Assembly: GCF_900129885.1 (NCBI RefSeq)
Contig: NZ_FQXE01000018.1
Span: 45,064 to 109,063 of the forward strand
DNA: 64,000 nucleotides
Origin: Pollutimonas bauzanensis
Lineage (GTDB): Bacteria; Pseudomonadota; Gammaproteobacteria; Burkholderiales; Burkholderiaceae_B
Direction of reading: 5' to 3'
In this document: one piece after another, positions 33,680 to 43,106 of the stretch
Layout: every line of letters begins with the position of its first letter
How positions within the stretch are numbered: position 1 is the first letter of the stretch
The notes under the pieces: model-generated
The model's input: the letters and a program-made list of their open reading frames with translations, nothing else
Told to the model about the DNA's origin: nothing
Database searches by the model: none
Program-made: the position numbers and the translations under genes

Positions 33680-34627
33680 CTAATCGTTGATCGTCGCGAA
33701 CCGCCACCAGCCCGCGCCCGATTCGGTCTTCAGCAGCTCGCGCAGTATGACTTCGACGCGGCGGGCGGTGCGGGTCAGGGGCCGGTCCGTCGCATACGCC
33801 AGGCAGACGCGGCGCTCGATGACGGGATCGGTGATGTGGGCGGTGAAGATCTCCTCTTGGGGGATCCGTATGTTCTTGAGGGCCGCGAGCGACAGGATGG
33901 TGGCGTCGGTCGTGCGCAGCACGCATTCCAGCAGCAGTTCGTGCGCGTCCAGCTCGGTGCGCACATTGAGCTTGACGCCGACGCTGGCGGCGACTTTTTC
34001 GACCAGCGCCCGCAGGCCGTGCTCGCGGCTGGGCATGACCAGAGGCACATGGCGCAGGCTGGCGCAGGAAATATCGCCATTGACGCACATGTCCTCTATC
34101 GGACCGGCGTTCTTGCTGTGCACCGCCAGGAACAGCTGCTCTTTCATCAGCAGCTCGAAATCCAGGCCTATGACGGGGGAGCTGCTGTAGACCAGGCCGA
34201 AGTCTATCGTGCCGTCCATGATCCATTTCGCCAGGTGGCCGGAAAGGCCGGTCACGACCTTGATCTTGATATTGGGGCAGCGCTCGCGGACCTGCTCGAT
34301 CAGCGACAAGGTCAGCAAGGGGCTGAGCGAACCGGGTATGCCGACCGTCACGGTGCCGACTTCGGTCACCTGGCGCGAACGCAGGCTGGCCTTGGCGGCG
34401 TCCAGGGTGTCCAGCGCGACGCGCGCGTAGCTGTGGAAGTCCTTGCCTTCCGGCGTGAGGATGGTGCCTTCCTGGCGCCGCTCGAACAACTGCACTTCCA
34501 GTTCTTCTTCCAGCAGCTTGATCTGGGTGCTGATGGCCGGCTGCGATATGTGCAGCAGCTGCGCCGCCTTGATGATGGAGCGCTGCTCGGCAACCGCAAT
34601 AAAATACGATAGCTGACGTAAATTCAT
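33680..34627 (-). CDS. LysR-type regulator downstream of the TRAP/CoA-transferase operon
   Basis: A 315-residue LysR protein starting MNLRQLSYFIAVAEQRSIIK at 34627. The HTH is clear (AAQLLHISQPAISTQIKLLE), followed by the effector domain. The HTH is related to the LysR protein at 45961-46902 (MELRQLRFFIAVAESGAYSR), the branch often linked to Bug receptors and aromatic-acid genes. It lies 159 bases beyond the lyase gene on the same strand, so it may be read with the operon or alone. A LysR-type box at 42394-42413 is a candidate target. Confidence 0.9.
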   Translation of the reverse strand: MNLRQLSYFIAVAEQRSIIKAAQLLHISQPAISTQIKLLEEELEVQLFERRQEGTILTPEGKDFHSYARVALDTLDAAKASLRSRQVTEVGTVTVGIPGSLSPLLTLSLIEQVRERCPNIKIKVVTGLSGHLAKWIMDGTIDFGLVYSSSPVIGLDFELLMKEQLFLAVHSKNAGPIEDMCVNGDISCASLRHVPLVMPSREHGLRALVEKVAASVGVKLNVRTELDAHELLLECVLRTTDATILSLAALKNIRIPQEEIFTAHITDPVIERRVCLAYATDRPLTRTARRVEVILRELLKTESGAGWWRFATIND

Positions 34628-34786
34628 ACTGCCTGTGGTCTCATCCTTTCGCTTTGTCGACCGGCCCGGCCGGCATGCCGGCATGCGCCCACGCCGTCCC
34701 CTGCCTGGCCGCCAGCCCCAACCCGCCAGCCTGCCCGCCCCGGCTGGACACACAGGCCCTTGCCGCCCTTGCCGGGGCCGGCGCTT

Positions 34787-35677
34787 TCAGCGGCTGCCCG
34801 GGCGTTGCTGGTAGGCCGCGTAGCGCTCCACCAGCTGGCGCGCCTGCAGCACGACCGGCAAGTCCACCATGCGGCCATTGTACGTGCACGCCGCCTTGCC
34901 CAGCGCTTTCTGCTTTTCGAATTCGGCGATCAGCAGCCGCGCGTTTTCGACATCGGCGAGCTTGGGCGAGAATTCCTCGTTCACGATCTCGACCTGCCTG
35001 GGGTGTATGCAGAACGCGGCGTCGAAGCCCAGGCCCCGGGCGCGCGTGATCTTGCGGCGGAACTCGTCGGCGTCATTGAAGTCGGCCACCGATCCGACAA
35101 AGCCTATCGGCACGATGCCGGCGCGCCGGCACGACGCCACGGCCATGGCGTTGGGGATATACAGCGTGTCTTCACTTACGGCCATGCGCATATTGGCGGC
35201 CAGGTCCTCGGCGCCGACTATCATTGCGCAGACCCGCGGGCCGGCGGCGGCGATCTGCGCCATATTGGCCAGGCCCTCGGCGTCTTCGACCATGGCGATC
35301 AGGCGGGTATGGCCGATAGCCAGCCCTTGCTCCGCCTCGCACTCGTCGAGGATCTCGCCGATGTAGCGGACATAGGCCGCATCGGGCACTTTGGGCAGCG
35401 TCAGCGCGGCGACGTCGGCGCCGACCGACTGCTCGATATCGGGCAGGGCCATGCGCCAGGGCCTGTTGATGCGCACCGTCACGTCATAGCCGGCGGCGGC
35501 GAATTTGCGCGCGATACCGCGCACGCGGCCGCGGGCCAGGGCCTTGTCGTCCGGCGCGACGCTGTCTTCCAGGTCGATCTGCAGCACATCGGCGGGCCGG
35601 CGCATGGCGCTTTCCACGTAGCGGTCGTTGACCGCCGGCACGAACAGTATGGAACGCCAGAGATTGATATCAGACAT
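34787..35677 (-). CDS. CitE-like (HpcH/HpaI family) acyl-CoA lyase
   Basis: A 296-residue TIM-barrel lyase of the CitE/malyl-CoA lyase group. It begins MSDINLWRSILFVPAVNDRY; LQIDLEDSVAPDDKALAR and LIAMVEDAEGLANMAQI supply the Mg2+ carboxylates, and AFCIHPRQVEIVNEEF is the usual C-terminal motif. Such enzymes cleave or form beta-hydroxyacyl-CoA esters (malyl-CoA, beta-methylmalyl-CoA, citramalyl-CoA). The ATG at 35677 overlaps the CoA-transferase stop by eight bases. This suggests that the CoA ester made by the transferase is split here into acetyl-, propionyl- or similar CoA plus an oxoacid. Confidence 0.9.
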   Translation of the reverse strand: MSDINLWRSILFVPAVNDRYVESAMRRPADVLQIDLEDSVAPDDKALARGRVRGIARKFAAAGYDVTVRINRPWRMALPDIEQSVGADVAALTLPKVPDAAYVRYIGEILDECEAEQGLAIGHTRLIAMVEDAEGLANMAQIAAAGPRVCAMIVGAEDLAANMRMAVSEDTLYIPNAMAVASCRRAGIVPIGFVGSVADFNDADEFRRKITRARGLGFDAAFCIHPRQVEIVNEEFSPKLADVENARLLIAEFEKQKALGKAACTYNGRMVDLPVVLQARQLVERYAAYQQRPGSR

Positions 35678-36866
35678 GGGAACGCTCGCTTGCTTGAATG
35701 GCATCCAGTTGCTCCAGCTCGCGCAGGACTTCTCCGGTATGTTCGCCCAGGCCGGGCGCGGGCCGGCGGAAACCGCCGGGAGTCGCGCCCAGGCGCGGGA
35801 TAATATTATGCGCGGTGATATGGCCAAGGTCGGCGTCTTCCAGCGACACCATGGCCTCGCGCCCCACCACATAGGGATGGTCCACCAGGTCGGCGACCGA
35901 GCAAACCGGCCCGACGGTGACGCCCGCCTGCTCGAAGACATCCAGGTTTTCCTGCTGCGTGCGGCCGGCGATGAAAGCGCCGATGATCTGGTCGAGCTCG
36001 TCCTTGTGCCTGACGCGCGCATCGTTGTCGCAGAACTTCTCGTGCGTCTTCAGGTCGGGCCGGCCTATCGTGTCGAAAATCCGCAGCGCCATGGACTGCA
36101 TCGATCCCGACATCGCCACATATTTGCCGTCGCTGCAGATATAGACATTGCGCGGCGCGGTATGCGAGGACTGGTTGCCCGAGCGTATGGTCGGTTCGCC
36201 GACCAGCTGGTACTTCAGCGCCTCGGACGAAATAAAGGAAAAGATAGGTTCGAACAAGGAAAGGTCCACCACCTGGCCCTTGCCTTCGCGCTCGGCCACG
36301 CGCAAGGCGGTCAGCACCCCGGCCGCGCCGTAGATGCCGGCGATCATGTCGGCCAGCGCCAGGGGCGGCAGCGCGGGCGGCTTGTCGGCGTAGCCGTTCA
36401 GGAAGGCGAAGCCGGACATCGCCTCCACCAGCGTGCCAAAGCCGGGCTTGTGGCTGTATGGCCCGGTCTGCCCCCAGCCGGACACCCGCACGATCACCAG
36501 CCGGGGGTTGATTTCCAGCAGCAGCTCGGGCGCCAGCCCCATTTTCTCGAGGCCGCCCGGCACGAAGTTTTCGACGAAAACATCGGAATGGCGAACCAGG
36601 CGCTTCAAGGCCGACAAGCCGTCGCCGGACTTCAGGTCCAGCACCACTGAGCGCTTGTTGCGCCCATACACCTTCCAGTAAATAGGCTCGTCGGCCTCGC
36701 GCCAGTTGCGCAGGTCGTCGCCCTTGCCCTCGCGCTCGATCTTGATGACGTCGGCCCCGAAATCCGCCAGGAACAAAGTCAGCATATTGCCCGCCACCAA
36801 GCGCGACAAATCCAGCACCCGCACATCCTTCAGCGGGCCGTCCTGCTTAGGGTCAAATTTCTTCAT
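35670..36866 (-). CDS. Class III CoA transferase (CaiB/BaiF family)
   Basis: A 398-residue family III CoA transferase. The N-terminus LKDVRVLDLSRLVAGNMLTL is typical; the catalytic Asp is Asp173 in LALADMIAGIYG. IKIEREGKGDDLR and NKRSVVLDLKSGDG are further family stretches. The enzyme moves CoA from a donor such as succinyl-CoA to a carboxylate through an aspartyl-CoA anhydride. It overlaps the CitE-like lyase gene and follows the alcohol dehydrogenase gene by 13 bases, so activation of the oxidised substrate is its expected job. Confidence 0.92.
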   Translation of the reverse strand: MKKFDPKQDGPLKDVRVLDLSRLVAGNMLTLFLADFGADVIKIEREGKGDDLRNWREADEPIYWKVYGRNKRSVVLDLKSGDGLSALKRLVRHSDVFVENFVPGGLEKMGLAPELLLEINPRLVIVRVSGWGQTGPYSHKPGFGTLVEAMSGFAFLNGYADKPPALPPLALADMIAGIYGAAGVLTALRVAEREGKGQVVDLSLFEPIFSFISSEALKYQLVGEPTIRSGNQSSHTAPRNVYICSDGKYVAMSGSMQSMALRIFDTIGRPDLKTHEKFCDNDARVRHKDELDQIIGAFIAGRTQQENLDVFEQAGVTVGPVCSVADLVDHPYVVGREAMVSLEDADLGHITAHNIIPRLGATPGGFRRPAPGLGEHTGEVLRELEQLDAIQASERSHV

Positions 36867-36879
36867 TGCCTGTCCCTGC

Positions 36880-37989
36880 TCAAAAACTGATTACCGGCTT
36901 GATTTCCTGATAGCTCTTCATGCGTTCCATCGCCAGGTTCACGTCGTCGAGCTTGTAGCGCCCGGTAATCATTTTCTCGAACGGGAAGTTTGCCTGGTGC
37001 TTGTCGATGAACTGCAGGGCCAGCGAATAGCTGCGCGCGTCGCCGGAAAAAGAGCCGATCACATTGATGTTCTTCTTGACGATCATCGAAGGCTGCATTT
37101 CCGTCTTGCCTTCGCCCAGCTGGCCCACGATCAGGTACTTCGCGCCCTTGCGCGCCAGCTGCAGGCCTTCGTTGAAGGCGGCCGGCACGCCGGTGAACTC
37201 CATGACGATGTCCGCGCCGCGCCCTTCGGTCAGGGCGAGCACGCGATCCAGCCGCTCCTGCGCCGTCGTGCCTTCCACGGGGATGCATTCGTCGGCGCCG
37301 AACTCGCGGGCCATTTCCAGGCGGGCGGCCGGCGAGCCGATGACGATGACCTTGCGCGCCCCGCGCACTTTGGCATTGGCCGTGGCCAGCAGGCCCAGCG
37401 GCCCCGCGCCCTGGATGACGACGGTTTCATAGGGCTCTATCTTGCCGATCTGCGACATGGCGTTCATCACCGAGCGCAGGGCGCAGCTGGACAAACTGGC
37501 CAGTTCGCTGGACACGCTGTCGGGCACCTTCAGGCGGCCGGACTCCGGCAGCACATAGCCGTATTCCGAAAACCCGCCCAGCAGATACGGCGATTTTTCC
37601 ATGGTTTCGTACATATAGGCGCGGCGATGCGAGCACAGCGTGGGCTGGCGCGCCGTCGTGCAGAAGAAGCAGCTGCCGCAGGACGTGTGGGTGTAGACGA
37701 TGCGGTCGCCCACCTTCAGCGCCTGCCCCACCGAATCGTCGCGCACGCCCTCGCCCAGCGACACAATGCGCCCGACCATTTCATGGCCGATGATCACGGG
37801 CAGGTCCACCTTCAGCGACAGCGAGCCCTGCCACAAGTGGACGTCGGTGCCGCAAATCGAGCAGGCTTCCATTTTCACCAGCGCGGCGCGCGGCTCGATA
37901 TGCTTGGGGACCGGCACCTCCTCGATCTTCAGCGGGTCCTTGAACTTTCTTAGAACAGCGGCCCTGGAGAACTCAGGTATAGCAGACAT
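36880..37989 (-). CDS. Zinc-dependent alcohol dehydrogenase (MDR superfamily)
   Basis: A 369-residue medium-chain dehydrogenase. Catalytic zinc ligands are Cys46 (SICGTDVH) and His69-Glu70 (IIGHEMVG). A structural zinc lobe has Cys104, Cys107, Cys110 and Cys119, with one residue more than usual in the last gap. The NAD(P) site is VIQGAGPLGLLATANAKVRG. It would oxidise a secondary or primary alcohol in the imported substrate. It lies 15 bases beyond the TRAP large permease gene in the same operon. Confidence 0.92.
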   Translation of the reverse strand: MSAIPEFSRAAVLRKFKDPLKIEEVPVPKHIEPRAALVKMEACSICGTDVHLWQGSLSLKVDLPVIIGHEMVGRIVSLGEGVRDDSVGQALKVGDRIVYTHTSCGSCFFCTTARQPTLCSHRRAYMYETMEKSPYLLGGFSEYGYVLPESGRLKVPDSVSSELASLSSCALRSVMNAMSQIGKIEPYETVVIQGAGPLGLLATANAKVRGARKVIVIGSPAARLEMAREFGADECIPVEGTTAQERLDRVLALTEGRGADIVMEFTGVPAAFNEGLQLARKGAKYLIVGQLGEGKTEMQPSMIVKKNINVIGSFSGDARSYSLALQFIDKHQANFPFEKMITGRYKLDDVNLAMERMKSYQEIKPVISF

Positions 37990-38004
37990 GTCATTAAACC
38001 TATT

Positions 38005-39288
38005 TCAAAGAAGTTGGTACCACGTCGTCAACGCGGGTACGAAAGTAATCAGGCCCAGAACGATCAGCGAGCCGCCCAGAAACCACATCACGTAGCCGAA
38101 CATTTCCGTCAGCCTCGCTTCATTGGTGCGTTGGGCGACATACAGGTTGGCGGCCAGCGGCGGGGTCAGCAGCCCGATTTCGATATTGGTGACCAGCATC
38201 ACCCCGAAATGGACCGGATCGATGCCGTAATTGATGGCGGCGGGCGCCAGCAGCGGCCCCATCAGCAGGGTGGCCGCATTGGTTTCCATGAACATGCCGA
38301 CCAGCAGGAGGGCGACATTGACGGCCAGCAGGAACAGGATGGGGCTGCCCGTGAAGCTGGTGGCGATCTCGGTAATGGATTGCGGCACCTGCTCCAGGAT
38401 CATCGCCCTGTTGAAAATGCTGGTAAAGGCAATAATGGCCAGGATCGCGGCGGACGCCAGCGCGGCGTGCTCCAGTATCTTCTTGAGGTCGCCCGTCGAG
38501 GCCTGGCGCGACAGGATGGTCACCGCCAGGGCGTAAATGCCCGCGATGGCCGCCGCCTCGGTCGCGGTGAACACGCCCGAATAGATGCCGCCCAGCACCA
38601 GCACCGGCAGCATCAGGGCCGGCAAGGCGCGCATCAGCACCGGCAGCTTCCTGACCGGCCCGGCGCTTTTTGGCGATGGCGCGGATTCGGCCATCACTTC
38701 CTGGCCGCCCGGCAATACGCGCTTCGAAAGCACGGAATGGATCAGCATGAAGACGATGATAGTCAGGATGCCCGGCACGATGGACGCGATAAACAGGTTG
38801 GTGATGGACACCCCCACGATCGCCCCGTACAGGATCAGCGGAATCGAAGGGGGGATCAGCACGCCCAGCAGGCCGCTGGCGGCGTTGAGCGCCGCCGTGT
38901 AGCCTTTGGAATAGCCGCGCTGGCGCATTTCCACGCCGACCGTGCCGCCGATGGCGGCCACTGTCGCCACGGACGAGCCGGTGATCGCGCCCATCAGGCC
39001 GCTGGCCAGCACCATGATATGGCCCATGGGCGCCCGTATGCGGGACATGAACAGGTCGCAAACCGAAGTCAGCTGCCGCACCAGGCCGCCACGGTTCATC
39101 AGCTCGCCCACCAGCAGGAATAGCGGGATCGCCAGCAGGGAGAAATTCGACACCGTGTCGAACGGCATGGCCGCCAGCGAGAACGGGTCGATATTCCACG
39201 CATCGGCATTGGCGATGATGACCAGCGCAAAAGCGGCGGCTATCGGTACGCCCAATACCAGCAGAAGCAACAAGGAAGAGACTATCAC
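38005..39288 (-). CDS. dctM: TRAP transporter large permease (DctM/SiaM-M type)
   Basis: A 427-residue inner-membrane protein with about twelve hydrophobic segments. The start is a GTG at 39288 (IVSSLLLLLVLGVPIAAAF): it overlaps the TGA of the small permease gene (GTGA), with GGAGG seven bases upstream, so translation is coupled. Family stretches GSSVATVAAIGGTVGVEM and LIPPSIPLILYGA are present. It couples substrate uptake to the sodium gradient with the DctQ and DctP partners. Confidence 0.93.
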   Translation of the reverse strand: MIVSSLLLLLVLGVPIAAAFALVIIANADAWNIDPFSLAAMPFDTVSNFSLLAIPLFLLVGELMNRGGLVRQLTSVCDLFMSRIRAPMGHIMVLASGLMGAITGSSVATVAAIGGTVGVEMRQRGYSKGYTAALNAASGLLGVLIPPSIPLILYGAIVGVSITNLFIASIVPGILTIIVFMLIHSVLSKRVLPGGQEVMAESAPSPKSAGPVRKLPVLMRALPALMLPVLVLGGIYSGVFTATEAAAIAGIYALAVTILSRQASTGDLKKILEHAALASAAILAIIAFTSIFNRAMILEQVPQSITEIATSFTGSPILFLLAVNVALLLVGMFMETNAATLLMGPLLAPAAINYGIDPVHFGVMLVTNIEIGLLTPPLAANLYVAQRTNEARLTEMFGYVMWFLGGSLIVLGLITFVPALTTWYQLL

Positions 39289-39803
39289 TGGGCAACCTCC
39301 GCGGCGCAAGACAAGGGCCGCTTGAAACAAACCGACCGGGCCAGGTCGAACAGTCCGTGCATGGCCATGAAAACCATACCCGCGAAGAAGAAAAAGGCGG
39401 GTATGTACAGCGGCGTCCCCATGTCCAGCATGCGTTCATTCGACAGCATGGCGTCGTCGAACAGGCTCCAGCCCAGCCAGGCGTAGATCACTGAAAACGC
39501 CAGCATGAGAATCGCCACCACCAGATGCGCGGCGCGCCGGAGCAGCACCGAGCGCGCCTGCTCGATGAAGTCCACCGATATGTGCATCTGCATGCGCGAA
39601 CACATCGCCGAGCCCACGAAGGTCAAAGGGGACATCGCGACAATGGCCCATTCGGCCACGTTGGCTACCGGCAGGTCAAAGAAGCGTATGCAGACGCCGA
39701 ACGCCACGGTGAACAGCATGACCAGCAGGCTTATGGAACATACGAAGTTTTCTATTGAATAAAGGCGCTTCTCGAAGGCAGCGGTCCATCCGGCCATGTT
39801 CAT
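39285..39803 (-). CDS. dctQ: TRAP transporter small permease (DctQ type)
   Basis: A 172-residue protein with four transmembrane segments, the usual DctQ topology. Characteristic residues are R-F-F near 41 and the NVAEWAIVAMSPLTFVGSA segment, then HISVDFIEQARSVLLRRAAH. It bridges the receptor and the large permease. It lies between the receptor gene (15-base gap) and DctM (four-base overlap). Confidence 0.9.
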   Translation of the reverse strand: MNMAGWTAAFEKRLYSIENFVCSISLLVMLFTVAFGVCIRFFDLPVANVAEWAIVAMSPLTFVGSAMCSRMQMHISVDFIEQARSVLLRRAAHLVVAILMLAFSVIYAWLGWSLFDDAMLSNERMLDMGTPLYIPAFFFFAGMVFMAMHGLFDLARSVCFKRPLSCAAEVAQ

Positions 39804-39818
39804 CTCCTGTACCGGCGG

Positions 39819-40847
39819 CTATCGGCCGAGCGCCTTGACTTCCTTGCGCAGCGCCTCGACGCGGTCCTTGCCGTACACCGGTTCGAGCTTGGTCCAGACC
39901 CCGTCGGCCACTTTTCTGAACTCGGCCAGCGCCTCGGGCGACAGCTTGCTCACCTTCACGCCGCCGGCCGCTATCTTGCCCATATATTCCGCATTCAACT
40001 TGCGATTGACCGCGATTTCATTGGCGGCCACTTCATTGGCCGTGTCCTGCAGGATCTTCCTCTGCGCGTCATCGAACTTGCCCCAGGTGCGCTGGCTTGC
40101 CGCAATCGCGCCCATGGCATAGACATGGTTGGTCTCGGTCATGAACTTCTGCGCTTCGAACAGGCGGGAGTTATGGGTAATGCTGGCGCCGTTGTCCTGC
40201 CCGTCCACCGTGCCCTGTTGCAGGGCGGTGAACAACTCAGGGAAAGGCATGGCGACAGCCTGGGCGCCCGCGGCGATAAAGAAATCGCGTATGCCGGCCG
40301 AACCCGGCACGCGCAGCTTCAGCCCGCGCAGATCCGCCTGCTTCTCCACCGCATGCTTGGAATTCGTCACCGCGCGGAACTCCAGCTCGAAAAAGCCCAA
40401 GGTCTGCATGCGGTGCTTCGTCAGCGTTTCGCGCAGGGTCTTTTGCAGAATGCCATTGGGGTTGTAGAAAATCTTGTCCGCCTCATCGAAGCTGGTCACG
40501 ATGTAAGGCAGATAATGGATGTCCAGCAAAGGGTCCAGGCCCGACAAGGAACCCGGGTTGATGAAGGCCAGGTCCAGCGAGCCGCGCGACAGATCGCGCG
40601 CCAGGGACTCGTCGCCCCCGATCTGGCTGTTCGGGAAAACCGTGATTTCCACTTCGCCCTGGGTGCGCTCCTTCACCAGCCTGGCAAAATCCTGGCTGGC
40701 CTGGTCCACCGGGCTGTTGATGGCGAACACATGGCCCAGGCGCAGCTTCATGGGCGCGGCGCCGGCCGGCGCCGCCTGCAGGGACATGGCCAGCGCGGCG
40801 CAACCCAGCAGGGCCGCGAGCTTCGATTTCTTGAGGTTCTTGAACAT
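39819..40847 (-). CDS. dctP: TRAP transporter solute-binding protein (DctP type)
   Basis: A 342-residue periplasmic receptor with a signal peptide (MFKNLKKSKLAALLGCAALA, cleavage near APAGAAPM). DctP motifs are VFPNSQIGGDESLARDLSRG, LKLRVPGSAGIRDFF (with the Arg that salt-bridges the substrate carboxylate) and FTALQQGTVDGQDNG. The conserved Arg suggests a carboxylate ligand. It is the first transporter gene after the aldehyde dehydrogenase. Confidence 0.93.
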   Translation of the reverse strand: MFKNLKKSKLAALLGCAALAMSLQAAPAGAAPMKLRLGHVFAINSPVDQASQDFARLVKERTQGEVEITVFPNSQIGGDESLARDLSRGSLDLAFINPGSLSGLDPLLDIHYLPYIVTSFDEADKIFYNPNGILQKTLRETLTKHRMQTLGFFELEFRAVTNSKHAVEKQADLRGLKLRVPGSAGIRDFFIAAGAQAVAMPFPELFTALQQGTVDGQDNGASITHNSRLFEAQKFMTETNHVYAMGAIAASQRTWGKFDDAQRKILQDTANEVAANEIAVNRKLNAEYMGKIAAGGVKVSKLSPEALAEFRKVADGVWTKLEPVYGKDRVEALRKEVKALGR

Positions 40848-40870
40848 GGTATTTGTCTCCGATTATCAGT

Positions 40871-42316
40871 TTATTTATGGTTGATCACTATCGTCTTGGC
40901 AACGGTGTATTCCTTCAGCGCCTCGAAACCCTTCTCGCGCCCGTGGCCGCTGCGCTTGAAGCCGCCGAACGGCAGCTCGATGCCGCCGCCCGCGCCATAG
41001 CCATTGATATAGACCTGGCCGACACGCAGCTTCTTGGCCAGGCGCATCTGCCGGGCGCCGTTTTCCGACCAGATGCCCGCGATGAGGCCGAAGTCCGTGC
41101 CGTTGGCAATGCGCAGCGCGTCCTCCTCGTCATCGAAGGGAATGGCCACCAGCACGGGGCCGAAGACCTCGTCCTGCGCCAGCTCGTGCGTTTCGTCCAC
41201 CGGGCCGAGCAGAGTGGGCTTCACATAGAAGCCGCTGCTTACCGCGCTGGCGTCCAGCTTGCCCTGGCCGATGACCGTGATGCCGTCGGCGTGGGCGCGG
41301 TCCAGGAAACCCTGGACCCGCTCGCACTGCACCGCGCTGATGACCGGGCCGCAATCCAGGTCCGCCTCGTGCGAACCCACGCGGACCGCATTGATGCGCT
41401 TGGCCAGCGCCGCGACGAATTCCTCGTAGATGGAACGCTGTATCAGCACGCGGCTGCCGGCCGAGCAGGTCTGCCCCGTGTTCTGGATGATGGCCCCCAC
41501 GATGACGGGCAGCGCCTTCTCGACATCGGCGTCGTCGAACACGATTTGCGGCGACTTGCCCCCCAGCTCCAGCACGCAGGGAACGTGGTTATCGGCCGCC
41601 GCCTTCTGAATCAGGGTGCCCACTTCCGGCGACCCCGTGAACGACAGGAAATCGATGCCGGCATGCGACGACAGCGCGGCGCCGGCCTCTTCGCCATAGC
41701 CCGTCACCACATTCAGCACGCCCGCGGGGATGCCCACCTCCTGGGCCAGCTCAGTCAGGCGGATGATGCTCAGGCAGGCCTCCTCGGCCGGCTTGAGCAC
41801 CGTGGTGTTGCCCGCCGCCAGCGCCGCGGCGATGGTGCGGCCGAACATCTGCGCCGGATAGTTCCAGGGAATGATGTGCCCGGCCACGCCGCGCGGCTCG
41901 CGGATGATGAGCACCTGATAGCCTTCCAGGAAGGGAATGGTCTCGCCATGCAGCTTGTCGGCCGCGCCGCCGTAGTACTCGAAATAGCGCGCCGTGGCGG
42001 CCACGTCGCTGCGCGCCAGCTTCATCGCCTTGCCGGTGTCCAGCGCTTCCAGCTGAGCCAATTCCTCGGCGTGCTCGGCTATCTTCAGGCCCAGGCGGGA
42101 CAACAGGCGCCCGCGGTCGACCGCGGCCGTATTGCCCCACACCCCCTCGAACGCCTGGCGCGCCGCGGCGACCGCCGCGTCGATGTCCTGCGCGACGCCG
42201 CGCGAAATGCTGCCTATGGACGCGCCATTGCTGGGCGCAAGCACATCGATCGCGCCGCCGCCGTGGGCTTGCGACCATTTGCCATTGATGAAAATAGTTT
42301 TGACGCTTTCTGACAT
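40871..42316 (-). CDS. Aldehyde dehydrogenase (NAD(P)+-dependent)
   Basis: A 481-residue ALDH-superfamily enzyme. The active-site Cys is Cys284 in NTGQTCSAGSR and the general base is Glu250 in VLELGGKSPQ; IPWNYPAQ and FTGSPEVG mark the cofactor site. It is the first gene of the operon with promoter elements at 42371-42413. It should oxidise the aldehyde made by the alcohol dehydrogenase before CoA transfer. Confidence 0.93.
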   Translation of the reverse strand: MSESVKTIFINGKWSQAHGGGAIDVLAPSNGASIGSISRGVAQDIDAAVAAARQAFEGVWGNTAAVDRGRLLSRLGLKIAEHAEELAQLEALDTGKAMKLARSDVAATARYFEYYGGAADKLHGETIPFLEGYQVLIIREPRGVAGHIIPWNYPAQMFGRTIAAALAAGNTTVLKPAEEACLSIIRLTELAQEVGIPAGVLNVVTGYGEEAGAALSSHAGIDFLSFTGSPEVGTLIQKAAADNHVPCVLELGGKSPQIVFDDADVEKALPVIVGAIIQNTGQTCSAGSRVLIQRSIYEEFVAALAKRINAVRVGSHEADLDCGPVISAVQCERVQGFLDRAHADGITVIGQGKLDASAVSSGFYVKPTLLGPVDETHELAQDEVFGPVLVAIPFDDEEDALRIANGTDFGLIAGIWSENGARQMRLAKKLRVGQVYINGYGAGGGIELPFGGFKRSGHGREKGFEALKEYTVAKTIVINHK

Positions 42317-42370
42317 GTCGATCTACCTCAGTATTTATGGACTACACGCGGTGTTCTGATTGCCAACGAG

Positions 42371-42413
42371 TGTATAGACCGCCGGGTGCGTGAATCAAAT
42401 ACTGTTTATTGAT
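42371..42413 (-). promoter_or_regulatory. Promoter and LysR-type box of the aldehyde dehydrogenase/TRAP operon
   Basis: On the minus strand TTGATT (42393-42398) and TATACA (42371-42376) are 16 bases apart. ATCAA-N10-TTGAT (42394-42413) overlaps the -35 box and has the dyad and spacing of LysR sites. Binding there would suit activation through the LysR protein encoded at the operon's far end. Confidence 0.5.
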
Positions 42414-42550
42414 AGTCGATTAGGCGAAAGCTATGTTGGTAGTAACCCTGATACAGAATTCCGTCGATGCGTCAAAGCGCTAAGAGAATGCAGATTTTGC
42501 GCGCGAGCGCGGAAAGCCTTGCAGCGTAAGGGCCGTGGCCTACGGCCAAG

Positions 42551-42975
42551 CTATTCTCGAAACACGTCTTCCAGCACGTCCGCGTCCAGGATATTCAACG
42601 ACCAGGTTTCCAGTTGGGCGATGGTGGCTTGCCGCAGGCGCTGCGTGACTTCCTCGGACAAAGGCCCGTATTTATGGGCCAGCAGGCGCGCGAGCATGGC
42701 GCCCTCGCCTTCTTGCCTGCCTTCCTGGCGCCATTGATGCGTCCAGGAGCGTGAGTGTTCGGTCATCATGTCGGTGATCTCGGTCAAGGTCACGGGAGCG
42801 TGTATAAGATCAACTTCGGGCAGGGCGCGCGGCAGCAATACATACCGCAGCCATTCGCCCAGGGCCAGGCGCAGTTCGGTGTAAATGTCATCCTGGGTCA
42901 ACGCGATGATAGTTTGCACCAATTGCCGCGTCTCTTCAATCCCCCGGTTGTGCTCCAGCCGGAACAGCAGCCCTG
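42551..42975 (-). pseudogene. C-terminal remnant of an Rpn/YhgA-like nuclease (DUF4351)
   Basis: The frame ends with a typical Rpn-family tail: LFRLEHNRGIEETRQLVQTI, then EGRQEGEGAMLARLLAHKYG and LETWSLNILDADVLEDVF of the DUF4351 part. Full members are about 300 residues with a PD-(D/E)XK nuclease domain at the N-terminus. Here similarity stops near position 42970, and the preceding codons (to 43042) look unrelated. A 5' deletion is the simplest reading. Rpn proteins are recombination-promoting nucleases related to transposases. Confidence 0.7.
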
Positions 42976-43106
42976 GGGGCCGCACACTTCTTCCCCCTAT
43001 ACCCAAAACAACGAGGCTGGTATGCCAAAACCGGGGTCGCACATCGCGGCCCCGGTCACTAGTATGGCAAACAGAAGGACCACTACAAAACTAAAGGAGA
43101 CAAACC

